A stretch of DNA of 64,000 nt from an uncultured Bacteroides sp. (lineage in GTDB: Bacteria; Bacteroidota; Bacteroidia; Bacteroidales; Bacteroidaceae): NCBI RefSeq assembly GCF_937912035.1, contig NZ_CALDPF010000035.1, positions 1 to 64,000 of the forward strand. Direction: 5' to 3'. Positions 26,082-35,809 of the stretch are shown here, in pieces. Numbering within the stretch: the stretch's first letter is position 1; each line of letters begins with the position of its first letter. A program made the position numbers and the translations under genes. A model generated the notes under the pieces. That model was not told the origin of the DNA. It made no database searches and saw only the letters and a list, made by a program, of their open reading frames with translations.

Positions 26082-26966
26082 TTATTCTCCCCAATTCATT
26101 ACATCAATGAATTCAAGATTGTTATATTGTTTCAAATATGACAATCTATTATTGGTTAGTTTTTTTAGTTGCCAAATTAAATCATCATACGCTTCTGCTC
26201 CATAATGATAAAAAGTAAAATTCTTCTTTTTGCAATCAGGCATTGTTTGCGCCTTAAAGAAATCATCAAAATACGAATGATCTGTTTCTCCCAATGAATA
26301 ACCGAAAAAAGTAAAATTCTCCGCATTTTCAAAGATTGAGATCAATCCATCTATACGCTGATTTGTATTATGAGATTTATAAAGGAATACATGTTCCTTG
26401 GCCACTTCAACGCTATCCTCTATACCAAAAACAATATTATCATCAGACAAACAGCCATGTATATGACTTATAATATAGTTCTTTTTTAATGATGAAAAAC
26501 AATAATCATGTATTCGTTCAATTATATCAGTATAGTTGAAAGTTAATATAAATGTATCTTCTCTACTATTAAAAAATTGCGTTATAATATGAAATGCAGC
26601 CTTATTTTCAAGGTTTATATGGCGATTTATAGCGAATTTCAAATAATTTTTCAATGAAAAGCAAATATCATAATAATCCTTTTTTAAACATTTCACTAAT
26701 TCTTCCTTTCCTACTGCAGGACTAAATGTATTTCCTATTCTAAAGAACAATTGTACTGAATAATTGTATAATTCCTTTTCTATATCTACCCAATTTGAAG
26801 TTTTCGAACATCTATCCAGATAGTTTGCCAAACAATTATTACCCAACAGTTTCTTGAATTCCCCACTGTCCAAATAATTTGCATACGAAGTTTTTAGACC
26901 AAGATTCAAATCAAATCCATTACCTACTATTAATACATCTTTATAATCCATAATGCTTTGCTTCAT
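26082..26966 (-). CDS. AbiH-family abortive infection protein (second copy)
   Basis: 294 residues with VGNGFDLNLGLKTSY, TFNYTD, SHIHGC and GYSLGETDHSYF, the same motif series as the protein at 20724-21707, but otherwise quite different, so not a recent duplicate. Own upstream region with a TATTTTTG box. AT-rich like the rest of the cargo block. Confidence 0.85.
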   Translation of the reverse strand: MKQSIMDYKDVLIVGNGFDLNLGLKTSYANYLDSGEFKKLLGNNCLANYLDRCSKTSNWVDIEKELYNYSVQLFFRIGNTFSPAVGKEELVKCLKKDYYDICFSLKNYLKFAINRHINLENKAAFHIITQFFNSREDTFILTFNYTDIIERIHDYCFSSLKKNYIISHIHGCLSDDNIVFGIEDSVEVAKEHVFLYKSHNTNQRIDGLISIFENAENFTFFGYSLGETDHSYFDDFFKAQTMPDCKKKNFTFYHYGAEAYDDLIWQLKKLTNNRLSYLKQYNNLEFIDVMNWGE

Positions 26967-27078
26967 AGTTATATCAATTTATTTCACAAAAATAATAATA
27001 TATGTCGAAACCGCTTCGGTAGTGGATTATAATGTCAATAATATTGCAAATATTGGTGACTAACAGAAATTATATTAA

Positions 27079-27543
27079 TCACCACGACCATAAATTATAA
27101 TTAATTGTTACAGCCAGAACAGGAGTAAAGCCACTCTTTCCAATACCATATCCGGCAGACAGACCTATCCCCCAGCGTTTGGGCTTACTTACAATATCAC
27201 GATAAATGTATCGTGTTTCGTATATCGTCTTAGGATATACTCTGAGTTCATCAAGCCTTGGTGCAACACCACTTATCTTAGCATAGTAATTGCTATCCTG
27301 ATATTCTTTATATTCACGCAGATGCATACAAGTGTCCGTTTTTATTGTGTCGGTATGATCTATCCATGCAAGATATGGGAATGGAGACAGTATATACTGT
27401 GTATCAATCTTGACTTTTGTGACAACAATAGGGTCACTCACTATTGTATCATAGTTTATCGGTTTGTCCGGTAAAGAAGAATGGCTGCACCAGCCTAAAC
27501 CAAAAGCCAGAGCAGCCAGTATTATGTAAAGCAGATTCTTCAT
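27079..27543 (-). CDS. Membrane-anchored protein beside the endolysin (spanin-like position)
   Basis: 154 residues. An N-terminal hydrophobic helix (about 4-18) ends in GWCSHS, which is close to but not a standard lipobox. The rest is periplasmic with a short beta-like end (GIGLSAGYGIGKSG). It follows the endolysin by 9 bp. In Bacteroides temperate phages such a protein often closes the lysis cassette; Rz-like function is an inference. Confidence 0.65.
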   Translation of the reverse strand: MKNLLYIILAALAFGLGWCSHSSLPDKPINYDTIVSDPIVVTKVKIDTQYILSPFPYLAWIDHTDTIKTDTCMHLREYKEYQDSNYYAKISGVAPRLDELRVYPKTIYETRYIYRDIVSKPKRWGIGLSAGYGIGKSGFTPVLAVTINYNLWSW

Positions 27544-27552
27544 AATTCTATC

Positions 27553-27957
27553 TTATAAGAGTTCCCATCCTGCAATTACATCTTCCATCACAGCCGGAAC
27601 TCCGTTCTCTACCTGAGAAATAGCTGCTGCAAAAGCACACATAGTGTCCTTATCCTCGATGTCCGGAATAAACGTAGAAGGGACCTGCATTTCAGAGCAA
27701 ACTCTAGTAATATATCCACGTGTGTTATTTTCAACAGGTGGTGCCCATCGGTTAATGAAATCTGCTATGGTTCTGCAGTTATGTATCTTCCGGTAGTTCT
27801 GAAGGGTACGAAGTAATGCACGGTATCCCCAGCGCATTTCGGTAAACTGAAAGAAACTTTTGTCAGTCTGTTCTGCACGTAATCCTTGCCATTTATCCTT
27901 GGTAACACGGATGTTTCCCGGATTATTATTACGTAATCCTCTTGGTAAATTTGTCAT
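27553..27957 (-). CDS. Endolysin, lysozyme-like
   Basis: 134 residues. GLRNNNPGNIR near the start and RWGYRALLRTL are hallmarks of a phage peptidoglycan-hydrolase family with a lysozyme-like fold. No signal peptide, so it needs a holin; two candidate holin genes lie just upstream. Confidence 0.82.
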   Translation of the reverse strand: MTNLPRGLRNNNPGNIRVTKDKWQGLRAEQTDKSFFQFTEMRWGYRALLRTLQNYRKIHNCRTIADFINRWAPPVENNTRGYITRVCSEMQVPSTFIPDIEDKDTMCAFAAAISQVENGVPAVMEDVIAGWELL

Positions 27958-27977
27958 ATAAACCTTCTTTTAAAAAA

Positions 27978-28370
27978 TTAATAATCACTTGGTGGTTGTC
28001 TCTTTTCGCAGTTTTTGACATCACACCGCCTAACCTCTAGCTTCAGTTTCTCTATCTCAAGAGCTGTATTCTTTTCCATGAGTTCACGTATGCGAAGCCT
28101 ATCCTCATTCTTCTCTGCATAGAGTTGGTCTATTTTGGCATCCTGCTCTATGACTTTCTTCTCTTTCTTTTCATACAGTTCCTTCCATTCTGCAGCATAC
28201 GAGGAGATGGTATCAGCCTCGGCTTTGCTGGCATCAGCTTCAGCCTTCACTGCAATGGCAGCTTCCCTTTTGGTCTCATGACGTCTGTTCAGCCACCATT
28301 TAAGCAGACTTTTAATTCCCTCGATGCCGCCAAGAGCTGTTATTAGTATAACCCAATCGTTCAACTCCAT
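27978..28370 (-). CDS. Lysis-cassette membrane protein with coiled coil
   Basis: 130 residues: one N-terminal hydrophobic helix (about 6-25), a basic turn, then a long Lys/Glu coiled coil (about 40-115). It begins immediately after the two-helix protein stops and precedes the endolysin. Possible holin partner or antiholin. Confidence 0.65.
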   Translation of the reverse strand: MELNDWVILITALGGIEGIKSLLKWWLNRRHETKREAAIAVKAEADASKAEADTISSYAAEWKELYEKKEKKVIEQDAKIDQLYAEKNEDRLRIRELMEKNTALEIEKLKLEVRRCDVKNCEKRQPPSDY

Positions 28371-28549
28371 CAGTCAGCACCTGTTATATGTTCATCACTC
28401 CATTTCTTTGCCATCCATCCAAGGATGATTCCAGCAGTGAATGCTCCTGTTGATACAATGCTTGCCCAAAATGGGACATACTGGTAGTAGGCCAATAATC
28501 CGATAATTACAGCCACTACAATAACGAAAACAATTAATCTCTTCTTCAT
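28370..28549 (-). CDS. Putative holin
   Basis: 59 residues from the ATG at 28549 (MKKRLIVFVIVV); an upstream open stretch to 28618 overlaps the previous gene and looks non-coding. Two membrane helices (about 5-22 and 29-45), basic N-terminus and charged tail fit a small holin. First gene of the lysis cassette. Confidence 0.65.
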   Translation of the reverse strand: MKKRLIVFVIVVAVIIGLLAYYQYVPFWASIVSTGAFTAGIILGWMAKKWSDEHITGAD

Positions 28550-28607
28550 AATCAATGTATATTTAAAATTTAGATTTATGTTGCAGCACGAAGTTAGCCT
28601 ATTGTAG

Positions 28608-29174
28608 CTATCGTGCATAGGACATACTTAGTTCCTTGAGTTTGAACCAATCGGATGCTGCAGCATCGAACATGAGTGTCCATCCGATAGAGTTCAGTTC
28701 CTTGGATTCGAAGGGTACTATGCTGTGTTTCCTTGAGAGCATATCAAGCCATGAGCATTGATCCTTGTATGCAAGCATGTAGGCCCTGACATGATTGAGA
28801 AGGTCAAGGGTATTATCGCTTATAAGGACTTCCTCAATTATGTCTGCCGAATTGGATACCTTCATTGCTACGGTGACTGCAAGCCGCTGGGTGTCCTCAA
28901 TGGAATTATTAGAGTTACGGTCAGAAGAGAACTCTCCAAAATCTACGAAAAGGTATGTTCCCGGAACTTTGTCCACCCTGCGTTTTACGGCCTCTAAGCT
29001 CTGACCAAAAACAAGGGATTTAATATCCGGAAGTACCGGTTCCGGTAATTGACGGATGTATTCCTGAAGTTCAGTATAGCCGGGTAATTTACTACGGCCA
29101 TTGGAGAAGATATCTTCAACTCCATCACGATCCGGAATAGCTGCAAAGAATTTCAATAAATCGATTATTATCAT
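28608..29174 (-). CDS. Head-tail connector or tail-completion protein
   Basis: 188 residues, beta/alpha, no membrane part. Coupled to the upstream gene by an ATGA overlap and the last of the connector block before lysis. Size and place fit a tail-terminator or neck protein; assigned by position. Confidence 0.55.
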   Translation of the reverse strand: MIIIDLLKFFAAIPDRDGVEDIFSNGRSKLPGYTELQEYIRQLPEPVLPDIKSLVFGQSLEAVKRRVDKVPGTYLFVDFGEFSSDRNSNNSIEDTQRLAVTVAMKVSNSADIIEEVLISDNTLDLLNHVRAYMLAYKDQCSWLDMLSRKHSIVPFESKELNSIGWTLMFDAAASDWFKLKELSMSYAR

Positions 29175-30157
29175 AATAGTATCTGTTTGATGATTGATAA
29201 TGGTAGTCCGGTTTCAGCTTCGATATCTACAAGTTCCATCTTGGCGGCCTTCAGGGAACGGACACTTTCAATTACTTTCTTACGAAGTATAACCAGGTAC
29301 TGCAGTAAGCCCATACGTTCTACTTGAGTAACATCGCCATAGCCATCGGATGATAGATTGTAGAGGGATTCCAATGCTCCGGTGGATATGGCTGAATTCT
29401 TGGTTTCACGGCCTGCAGTAAGGATGCTGTATCTGGTTTTAGTAAAAAGGAAGTTTACGAATGCCTGAAAATTCAGCGATATCGCATATAGTTCATCACG
29501 GGGAACGGACTTAAAGGTGGCTGCAAGAGAATGAGCTGATTCAGAACTATACGGATATGGATGATAGAGGATGGCTGCAAGCAAAGGCAGCATCTTTTCT
29601 CCCTGGCCGATAAGCTGTCGTGCTTCGATGAACTGCAAGGCTGTGAGTGACGTACTCAAGGTGTCGAAACTCGTGGATATGGTGTACCCTGTATAATGCT
29701 TGCCATTGACACTCAGGTACGGCATAAACTGACGGCAAAAGCATAAATCAAGGGTAAACTTATAATCAAGCCTGGAAAGAACTTTTGCCAACGTGACTCC
29801 ATGCAGTCTTTCAGGTGGGATTCTTTTGCACAACTGGTAAGTGTACTCATCAAGCCCTTGCAATGCTTCGTCATTATTTGGATAAGAGATACGAAACATG
29901 AAGGTCACCTGTTCTGCAAGCATTACCAGGTTAGCGAATGCATCTTCATCTTTTATCTTCTTATAATTCCAACCGAAATACCGGCATATATAGTTAATGC
30001 GTACCATGGCAGGAGAAAGCTTACCTTCGGACATCAGCATAAGGTCTCTGACTAATTGCAGGTAATCATAATCATCTCTTATCAGTTCCCATCGGTTTGG
30101 GATCTGATATGTCAGGTCGGCAACCTGAATTCGGATATAGTCGTCCAACAGGCTCAT
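29171..30157 (-). CDS. Head/connector block protein, unknown
   Basis: 328 residues, helical, with a C-terminal segment ending in IEAETGLPLSIIKQILL. Starts in a 4-bp overlap with the upstream gene and ends in one with the next, so it belongs to the portal-connector operon. No family recognised. Confidence 0.6.
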   Translation of the reverse strand: MSLLDDYIRIQVADLTYQIPNRWELIRDDYDYLQLVRDLMLMSEGKLSPAMVRINYICRYFGWNYKKIKDEDAFANLVMLAEQVTFMFRISYPNNDEALQGLDEYTYQLCKRIPPERLHGVTLAKVLSRLDYKFTLDLCFCRQFMPYLSVNGKHYTGYTISTSFDTLSTSLTALQFIEARQLIGQGEKMLPLLAAILYHPYPYSSESAHSLAATFKSVPRDELYAISLNFQAFVNFLFTKTRYSILTAGRETKNSAISTGALESLYNLSSDGYGDVTQVERMGLLQYLVILRKKVIESVRSLKAAKMELVDIEAETGLPLSIIKQILL

Positions 30158-31017
30158 GGCATTAAATAGAATTTATCTGAAGGCTGGAGATAAGATTCTT
30201 CGGTACTGACATTTCCGCCTTCCGTGTTAGACAATATGATATCTATATCCTTGAGCAATTGGTCGGCTTCGCTTTTCAGTTGTTCCGATAATGTAAGGAT
30301 TCTATTTTGCTCGTCACCACCGGAACGAGACGCTGTTGAATCATAAAATAGGCTACGGATCGTCGAAGGAAACTCGATGATATCGAACTGACGTAATGAT
30401 TTTGCAACGGTGTACATGGCAAGGCATCGGTCAAGCTTTCTGTATATGCTTTCCTTGCTGTCGTCATCGTCCGGAACACGGGAATAATAACCATTCATGT
30501 AATCCTCTAATGCTTCACGCTGGAATGGGATAATGCGGAAAAAGAAGAGATACGAACCGTCTATAGGATATAGTTCATCGAAATCAGGAGCTGTCTTAAT
30601 ACGCAATGATGACAGGATTTTTTTATATCGTGTTTCTTTCCAGGCTTCAATCTGTGAGCTTTCAAGTTCCTGGACAAGACTGTCCATGGCATTATAGTAG
30701 TTCTCGATAAAAGCTCTTTGCATTGATTCCTGCTCATGCTTGTATATATCTATCTCTTGTTTGCGACGATTAATGGCATCGAATACCACTTGCTTGGCAA
30801 GAGTAAGATTGGCTACAGCGGTTCGAAGTTCTTCAAATACTGCACCATTACCGGCTTGGATAATTGCCTTATACACGTCTGGAGTAATTATAACACATAC
30901 TTGTTTCTTGGCAGATTTTGCGCTGCTACCAAGGTCGGAAAATGATATGTTACTATCCATGAATGGCACATACTCTCTTAATGTGGCCACATCGGTAAAT
31001 AATTCTTCTAATATCAT
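30154..31017 (-). CDS. Head-completion-type protein, unknown
   Basis: 287 residues, mostly helical. Its N-terminus (EELFTDVATLREYVPF) is of a type seen just after the portal in Bacteroides temperate phages. ATGA overlaps on both sides link it to the portal and to the next gene. Probable connector; not proven. Confidence 0.6.
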   Translation of the reverse strand: MILEELFTDVATLREYVPFMDSNISFSDLGSSAKSAKKQVCVIITPDVYKAIIQAGNGAVFEELRTAVANLTLAKQVVFDAINRRKQEIDIYKHEQESMQRAFIENYYNAMDSLVQELESSQIEAWKETRYKKILSSLRIKTAPDFDELYPIDGSYLFFFRIIPFQREALEDYMNGYYSRVPDDDDSKESIYRKLDRCLAMYTVAKSLRQFDIIEFPSTIRSLFYDSTASRSGGDEQNRILTLSEQLKSEADQLLKDIDIILSNTEGGNVSTEESYLQPSDKFYLMP

Positions 31018-32492
31018 GGTTGCTGATTGTTTAAGCGGTTTGACGGTGACAATTCTTCCTGGCGAGCTGGAACTTCACGGTAGAATCCGATTCTGTATCC
31101 TTGCTCGTACAGATGTGGAAAATTGACCTTAATTGCCCAGTTGAATGGTTCACAACATATCTCATCTTCCGGATTTAGCTGCATAAGGTATATTAAGTAA
31201 TTATAATATGAATCAGATCCGGATTTACTTATAACACCATCCTTGCTGACTGAAGATATGGAAGAATCAAGACCTACTGAAGACAAGAGAACTTCGTCTG
31301 CTCGCTTATCGTATGCAATAAGGGATTCGATGTACTCCTTATATTTCAGATCTAAAGTTTGAAACTGCCATTCCTCGATTCCATTGGCAGACTTAAAACT
31401 ATATGTAGCATAGGTTTTTCCCTGATTATCTGCTCCGGAAAGAAAATTGGTTACCTCACGAAGTTTCAGGCTTATGTATTGAATTAAAAAAGCTTCCTCG
31501 AAATCTGTACCTATTTCAATGCCTGCGAAGCTATGTAAAGCGAGATTCTTTTGTTTACGTCTCTTATTGTCCTCGCATAATCTCTGGATTTGTGTTCGTT
31601 TACTTTGTACCCATGCATCCGGGATGATGATGTGAACTTTAGCTGCCAGAGCATTATTGAGGAATGAATTAATATACCTTGCTATAGCATTACTGCCCTT
31701 GATATATTCCCTTGTACCTTCGTGGGTTTCGTTTTGTCCATAAAATTCATTTACAGACTTCTCACGATGATGACTGATAGCTGCGAAATTATACCTGCTT
31801 ACATCGGTTAGCCTAAACTTCGGATATATACGAAAGCTACTTGATATACCGTATGCGAATCGGCCTACTGCTACGGCAGTAAAATCCCTGTCTGTAACAA
31901 GTGAATATGCAACATCCTGTTTAAGTGTGGCAAGCCGGCAATGATTGTTTTCCATAGCCTCTATTCCGGCAATGGGCAATACACCAGGAATAATGTCTTT
32001 ACCAACTGAGAATCTGAATTTACAGAAGAAATCACGAAAATAATAGAAGTTCTTAATACAAGCCTTAGCAAAATCTTTAGGTCCCTGAACAATACCGTTA
32101 TCCTCCCAGCTATCAAGCCATGCCTTAATCTCAGGAACTTCCTGCCAGATCCGTTTAATCTTTCCATCAACAAGGCCCATCTTATATACAGCAGGACCAT
32201 TACCATACAGCATATCGCACTGCTTAGTGATAAGCCTTGGCAGTAATCTGTTCTTCTTGATATCACTTGCAACCTCAAGACATTTAAGGTCATTCCATCC
32301 TCTGCTGAGTATATGATATCCGTTAATACTCATCCAATGTGGCTGCTCAGTCAGGTTAAGCAAAGAGGATGGTAATTGGAAATCGGAATCGAGTGCCGGC
32401 ATAGAAGCCTGTGTCCCTAATTGAAAGGAACATGATGTGCCTTCGTTGATATACACACCAAAATTCCCGTACATATCCATCTGTTCGTTCAT
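31014..32492 (-). CDS. Portal protein
   Basis: 492 residues with an early helical region, a long middle rich in aromatic residues and a C-terminal NWAIKVNFPHLYEQG segment. Position (after terminase, before connectors) and length are those of a phage portal. It overlaps the preceding small gene by 4 bp. Confidence 0.75.
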   Translation of the reverse strand: MNEQMDMYGNFGVYINEGTSCSFQLGTQASMPALDSDFQLPSSLLNLTEQPHWMSINGYHILSRGWNDLKCLEVASDIKKNRLLPRLITKQCDMLYGNGPAVYKMGLVDGKIKRIWQEVPEIKAWLDSWEDNGIVQGPKDFAKACIKNFYYFRDFFCKFRFSVGKDIIPGVLPIAGIEAMENNHCRLATLKQDVAYSLVTDRDFTAVAVGRFAYGISSSFRIYPKFRLTDVSRYNFAAISHHREKSVNEFYGQNETHEGTREYIKGSNAIARYINSFLNNALAAKVHIIIPDAWVQSKRTQIQRLCEDNKRRKQKNLALHSFAGIEIGTDFEEAFLIQYISLKLREVTNFLSGADNQGKTYATYSFKSANGIEEWQFQTLDLKYKEYIESLIAYDKRADEVLLSSVGLDSSISSVSKDGVISKSGSDSYYNYLIYLMQLNPEDEICCEPFNWAIKVNFPHLYEQGYRIGFYREVPARQEELSPSNRLNNQQP

Positions 32493-32815
32493 AACCAGTT
32501 TATTTTATGTAGTTTATATCCATCGTTCGGAAAGGCCATGTACCGGATGAGTATCCTATAACACATTCGTGGTTCGCCATTCCCATCATTAAACAAAAAC
32601 AAGTTCTCACCATCAACACTGAATTTTTCTTGAGGTAATTGAGTACGCCATTTGCAACCTTCCTTAACTGTCAACTTATCACTAGCCATACCTCTATTCC
32701 TGGAACAAGGAAAGAAGGCTACTGTAAAGTGACCATCCGGGAGCTTAGATATTTCCTTAGCCCATTGCATCGCAATAGGACCGGAGATTGTAGTGGAATC
32801 TTCTATCGTTTTCAT
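32489..32815 (-). CDS. Small protein before the portal
   Basis: 108 residues from the ATG at 32815. A TTG at 32821 is also open, but the promoter -10 box occupies 32819-32826, so it cannot be used. The transcript probably begins within a few bases of this ATG, so the mRNA may be leaderless. Contains FFPCSRNRG and CYRILIRYM; no family named. Confidence 0.6.
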   Translation of the reverse strand: MKTIEDSTTISGPIAMQWAKEISKLPDGHFTVAFFPCSRNRGMASDKLTVKEGCKWRTQLPQEKFSVDGENLFLFNDGNGEPRMCYRILIRYMAFPNDGYKLHKINWL

Positions 32816-32818
32816 ACC

Positions 32819-32853
32819 CAAATTTATGTCGCAAAATGGGGTACAGAAAGGAC
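32819..32853 (-). promoter_or_regulatory. Phage late-type promoter for the portal operon
   Basis: Minus strand: GTCCTTTC (32846-32853), 19 nt, TAAATTTG (32819-32826). Same upstream box and spacing as the other three late-type promoters, with a standard TAnnTTTG box. Confidence 0.65.
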
Positions 32854-33051
32854 CAAATCATATTTCCAAGATTTTCGGATTTTTACCGGGCATACGGAAA
32901 TCTTAGCGGGGCGTGTTGGTCAGAGTGATGTGAAAATTTCGTTTGTTTCTAGCCGGTACGGCTAGAAGCTGAATGTCAAATAAATACACATTCATACGAT
33001 GACAAACGATATAAACTATTACTTTAATTTAGAGAATTATATTTCAAAAAA

Positions 33052-34815
33052 TCAGCTTGTTACGACATTATCCAATAAATTATCGGGATAATTTGATAGT
33101 TCGGACTTAATTGAGTCACCATACTTGCCATACAAAAGATATATGAGAGCTGAAGGTATCTGAGTAGTTAAACCTGCCTGACGTTTCAACGGAACTTTTT
33201 TCTCGCTTGTTTTGTCGAGTTCTATCTTGCCGTTGGTTTTCTTCAATGGAGAGAGAGGAATAGCACTCACAAGGTTCGGACATTCGTTTTCATCGATTAG
33301 AAGCTCCGGTAATACGTTGCTCCTGCCTGACATTATCATTGCCATAAGTTTGAACTGCTGCCAGTGATAGATAGTTCCCTGCCCTTCATTCATCAGGTCA
33401 ACGGTAAAACCATAGCTTTCGAGTTCCTTACGCATGGCACGGGCATCCGTTCCTACCTGCTCGAGTTCCTCACGTGTCTTATTGCCGGCTCGGTCAGGAT
33501 ACAACACGATGTGCTTACTCAGAGAATCGGAGCCAAAGAACTCCCATATCTGCCGGGCAAGTTCCGGCTGCTCGTCCGGATAACAGCAATAAAACTCTTT
33601 TATAATACGGAACTGACGGCCATAGTTTTTTTCCTGACCGACAACTATGCTTGAGAAGTGTCCGGGGTCGTATCCAAGATACAGAGTGTCCCGCTTATTG
33701 AAATGCTTGAGATACCTGGCTGTCAAGATGAAGTGTTCTTTCAAATCTAACTTCAAAATACTATTATAGATATAACTATCTGAAAAGCAATGTTTTGCTT
33801 TATCAAAGTTTACGAAAAACTTATTGACTACAGCCTTTCTGCGAACGGCACAAATCGCTGTCAGGAATTCGTCAACATCGAGTGTTTCCATCTGTGTTTT
33901 GAAAAATTTCGGTCCCAGAATATCCTTATTAGCAAAGGAACTGGCTCTGATATACAATGTTGCATTGCGTCGCATATCTGCCAATCGTGGCTGCCAAATA
34001 GCCAATCGCCTTTCGGCTTTCTCTATATCGAGGCGCAATTTCTCAAGAGTGACGGGATTAGTGGTGTGCTTTTGCTTGAATATGCTGTCATGCTTGGTAA
34101 AAAGTGCTTCGTTTACATGGAGTGCAACAGTAATGATTTCGTTGATAAGCTGGCGGTTCACATTATCCTCGTAAGATTCGAACCAGTCATCCTCATTTAA
34201 GTCAACTCTGGCAGTATCTGATACACCTGTCCATCCCTGATAATATGGTGACCGTCGTATTTCTGCCGATGAACCACGCAATGAAGGGAAAAGTCGTGTC
34301 TTGAGCTTCTCACCGTCATTGTGTTTCATTTCCTCGACGAAGGCATGCACACCACTCTGACCGGCTACAGATTCAGGCTGGTCTGAACTTACCAGCTGGA
34401 AGTGATGGCCGTTGCGGAATACGATTGCATGCTTGGGATAAGATATCGGTCGTCTGGGTAATCGGAAATGAGTAGGCAGTTTGTTTTCTCCGGCTACGTA
34501 ATCTATGCCTTCCTGAAGCATCGGACGGACGTGGCCATTGACCGTAACCTGCTTGGCAAATGATGCCTGTATGTTTGGCCAGACGTTTGTGAGCAATGCA
34601 ACGTAAGTTTTATGGACGACGAAACTACACTCGCCAGGCATAGAATCGCCTACCCTTATCATACGGTTGGTTGTGACTTCAGTGGTCTTACCTACGGCTC
34701 TGGCACCTTCCACGATAAGAGTGTTAGGATCTACGATGTTGGCAAGAAGCTGCATTCTGTTCATGTAAGAGCGTTCTATCTCGGCTGCTACTTTATCAAG
34801 TTCTTCATTTTCCAT
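33052..34815 (-). CDS. Terminase large subunit
   Basis: 587 residues. Walker A (EGARAVGKTT, about 36-45) in the ATPase half, and a C-terminal nuclease half beginning with LYLGYDPGHFSS (first catalytic Asp). It packages DNA at the portal. Starts 2 bp after the presumed small subunit. The 236 bp between its stop and the next gene hold a promoter and a small CTAGCC/GGCTAG hairpin. Confidence 0.9.
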   Translation of the reverse strand: MENEELDKVAAEIERSYMNRMQLLANIVDPNTLIVEGARAVGKTTEVTTNRMIRVGDSMPGECSFVVHKTYVALLTNVWPNIQASFAKQVTVNGHVRPMLQEGIDYVAGENKLPTHFRLPRRPISYPKHAIVFRNGHHFQLVSSDQPESVAGQSGVHAFVEEMKHNDGEKLKTRLFPSLRGSSAEIRRSPYYQGWTGVSDTARVDLNEDDWFESYEDNVNRQLINEIITVALHVNEALFTKHDSIFKQKHTTNPVTLEKLRLDIEKAERRLAIWQPRLADMRRNATLYIRASSFANKDILGPKFFKTQMETLDVDEFLTAICAVRRKAVVNKFFVNFDKAKHCFSDSYIYNSILKLDLKEHFILTARYLKHFNKRDTLYLGYDPGHFSSIVVGQEKNYGRQFRIIKEFYCCYPDEQPELARQIWEFFGSDSLSKHIVLYPDRAGNKTREELEQVGTDARAMRKELESYGFTVDLMNEGQGTIYHWQQFKLMAMIMSGRSNVLPELLIDENECPNLVSAIPLSPLKKTNGKIELDKTSEKKVPLKRQAGLTTQIPSALIYLLYGKYGDSIKSELSNYPDNLLDNVVTS

Positions 34816-34817
34816 GA

Positions 34818-35462
34818 TTATTCCTCCGTATATTCTTCTACGATTTCGGCTTCCTGAATATCTGCATCTCTGAGCAGACGTTTCTTTTCCTCCTTCTCGA
34901 TTGGAAGGTTAGATATAAGGTTATGATAAAAGCCTTCATTATACTTGGCTGCAATCTTCTTGAGGTTCTCGGATGTATAGCCAAGTTCCTCGGCTGTGAG
35001 TTCCTTTGAGAACAGGAACACAATGCCCATATTAGTGGTGGCTTCTGCTATCTGGGATGCACGCCTTCTACATTCAAGTGCTTCCTTGTAGCATTCTTTC
35101 TGTGTCTTGTAATCGCCACGCATGGCAGAAAGCTTTGCCAGGTCTTCATATTTGTCTGCAAAGTTGTCCTCCCATACTTTAATGGAAACATTGTTATCGA
35201 TGTTGAAGTAGTTGATTGCAGCATATATTCTTGCCCTACATGTACGTTCGTCAAGACTGATTTTCTGCTGTGCGAGTATCCTTATACGAAGCTGACGGGC
35301 TGCACGGCTGATATTACGTTCGTATTCGTATATCTCTGCAGCCCATTGGATTTGCTTAAGAAAAAGCTTTACATCTTCCGGGATACCGTCACATTGTCCG
35401 GTACTCAAGAATGCAGAAATCAAGTCCGGATGAATCTTATCAAGTCTATCTATAATTGTCAT
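34818..35462 (-). CDS. Terminase small subunit, probable
   Basis: 214 residues, largely helical, with a long coiled central region and acidic tail (EAEIVEEYTEE). Directly before the large subunit and coupled to the upstream gene by ATGA. Identity from position and helical character. Confidence 0.6.
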   Translation of the reverse strand: MTIIDRLDKIHPDLISAFLSTGQCDGIPEDVKLFLKQIQWAAEIYEYERNISRAARQLRIRILAQQKISLDERTCRARIYAAINYFNIDNNVSIKVWEDNFADKYEDLAKLSAMRGDYKTQKECYKEALECRRRASQIAEATTNMGIVFLFSKELTAEELGYTSENLKKIAAKYNEGFYHNLISNLPIEKEEKKRLLRDADIQEAEIVEEYTEE

Positions 35463-35809
35463 ACGCCAAATAATTCTTTACGCATATCGAGTTCCTTACG
35501 TTCGTTTTTACGCTGCTCCAGCAGTGTGATGGAATCTATATCTCCAGTCTCGGCACGTTTGGCAAGCTCGGCATCAATGTTATATTCGCCAAGAGCCTGA
35601 CCTGAGTTATAGGCATCATAATAGATATCACCAGGTATTTTCATTCTGAGCTGGAGAGCTAGCTTCTTCTTGCCTCTGAGATTGAGCAACTGACATATAC
35701 GGTTTATGGAGTATCCCAAGGCACCGAAAGTACGGACTTGGGATACGTATTCATCACCTATGGCCAATGTCTTATCTATATCACTCGCTGGTTGTAATTC
35801 GTTGTCCAT
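35459..35809 (-). CDS. HTH-type small protein in the packaging operon
   Basis: 116 residues. LGYSINRICQLLNLRGKKKLALQL is a helix-turn-helix-like stretch; the C-terminal half is charged. May recognise packaging DNA or act in terminase regulation. It overlaps the methyltransferase by 29 bp. Confidence 0.6.
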   Translation of the reverse strand: MDNELQPASDIDKTLAIGDEYVSQVRTFGALGYSINRICQLLNLRGKKKLALQLRMKIPGDIYYDAYNSGQALGEYNIDAELAKRAETGDIDSITLLEQRKNERKELDMRKELFGV

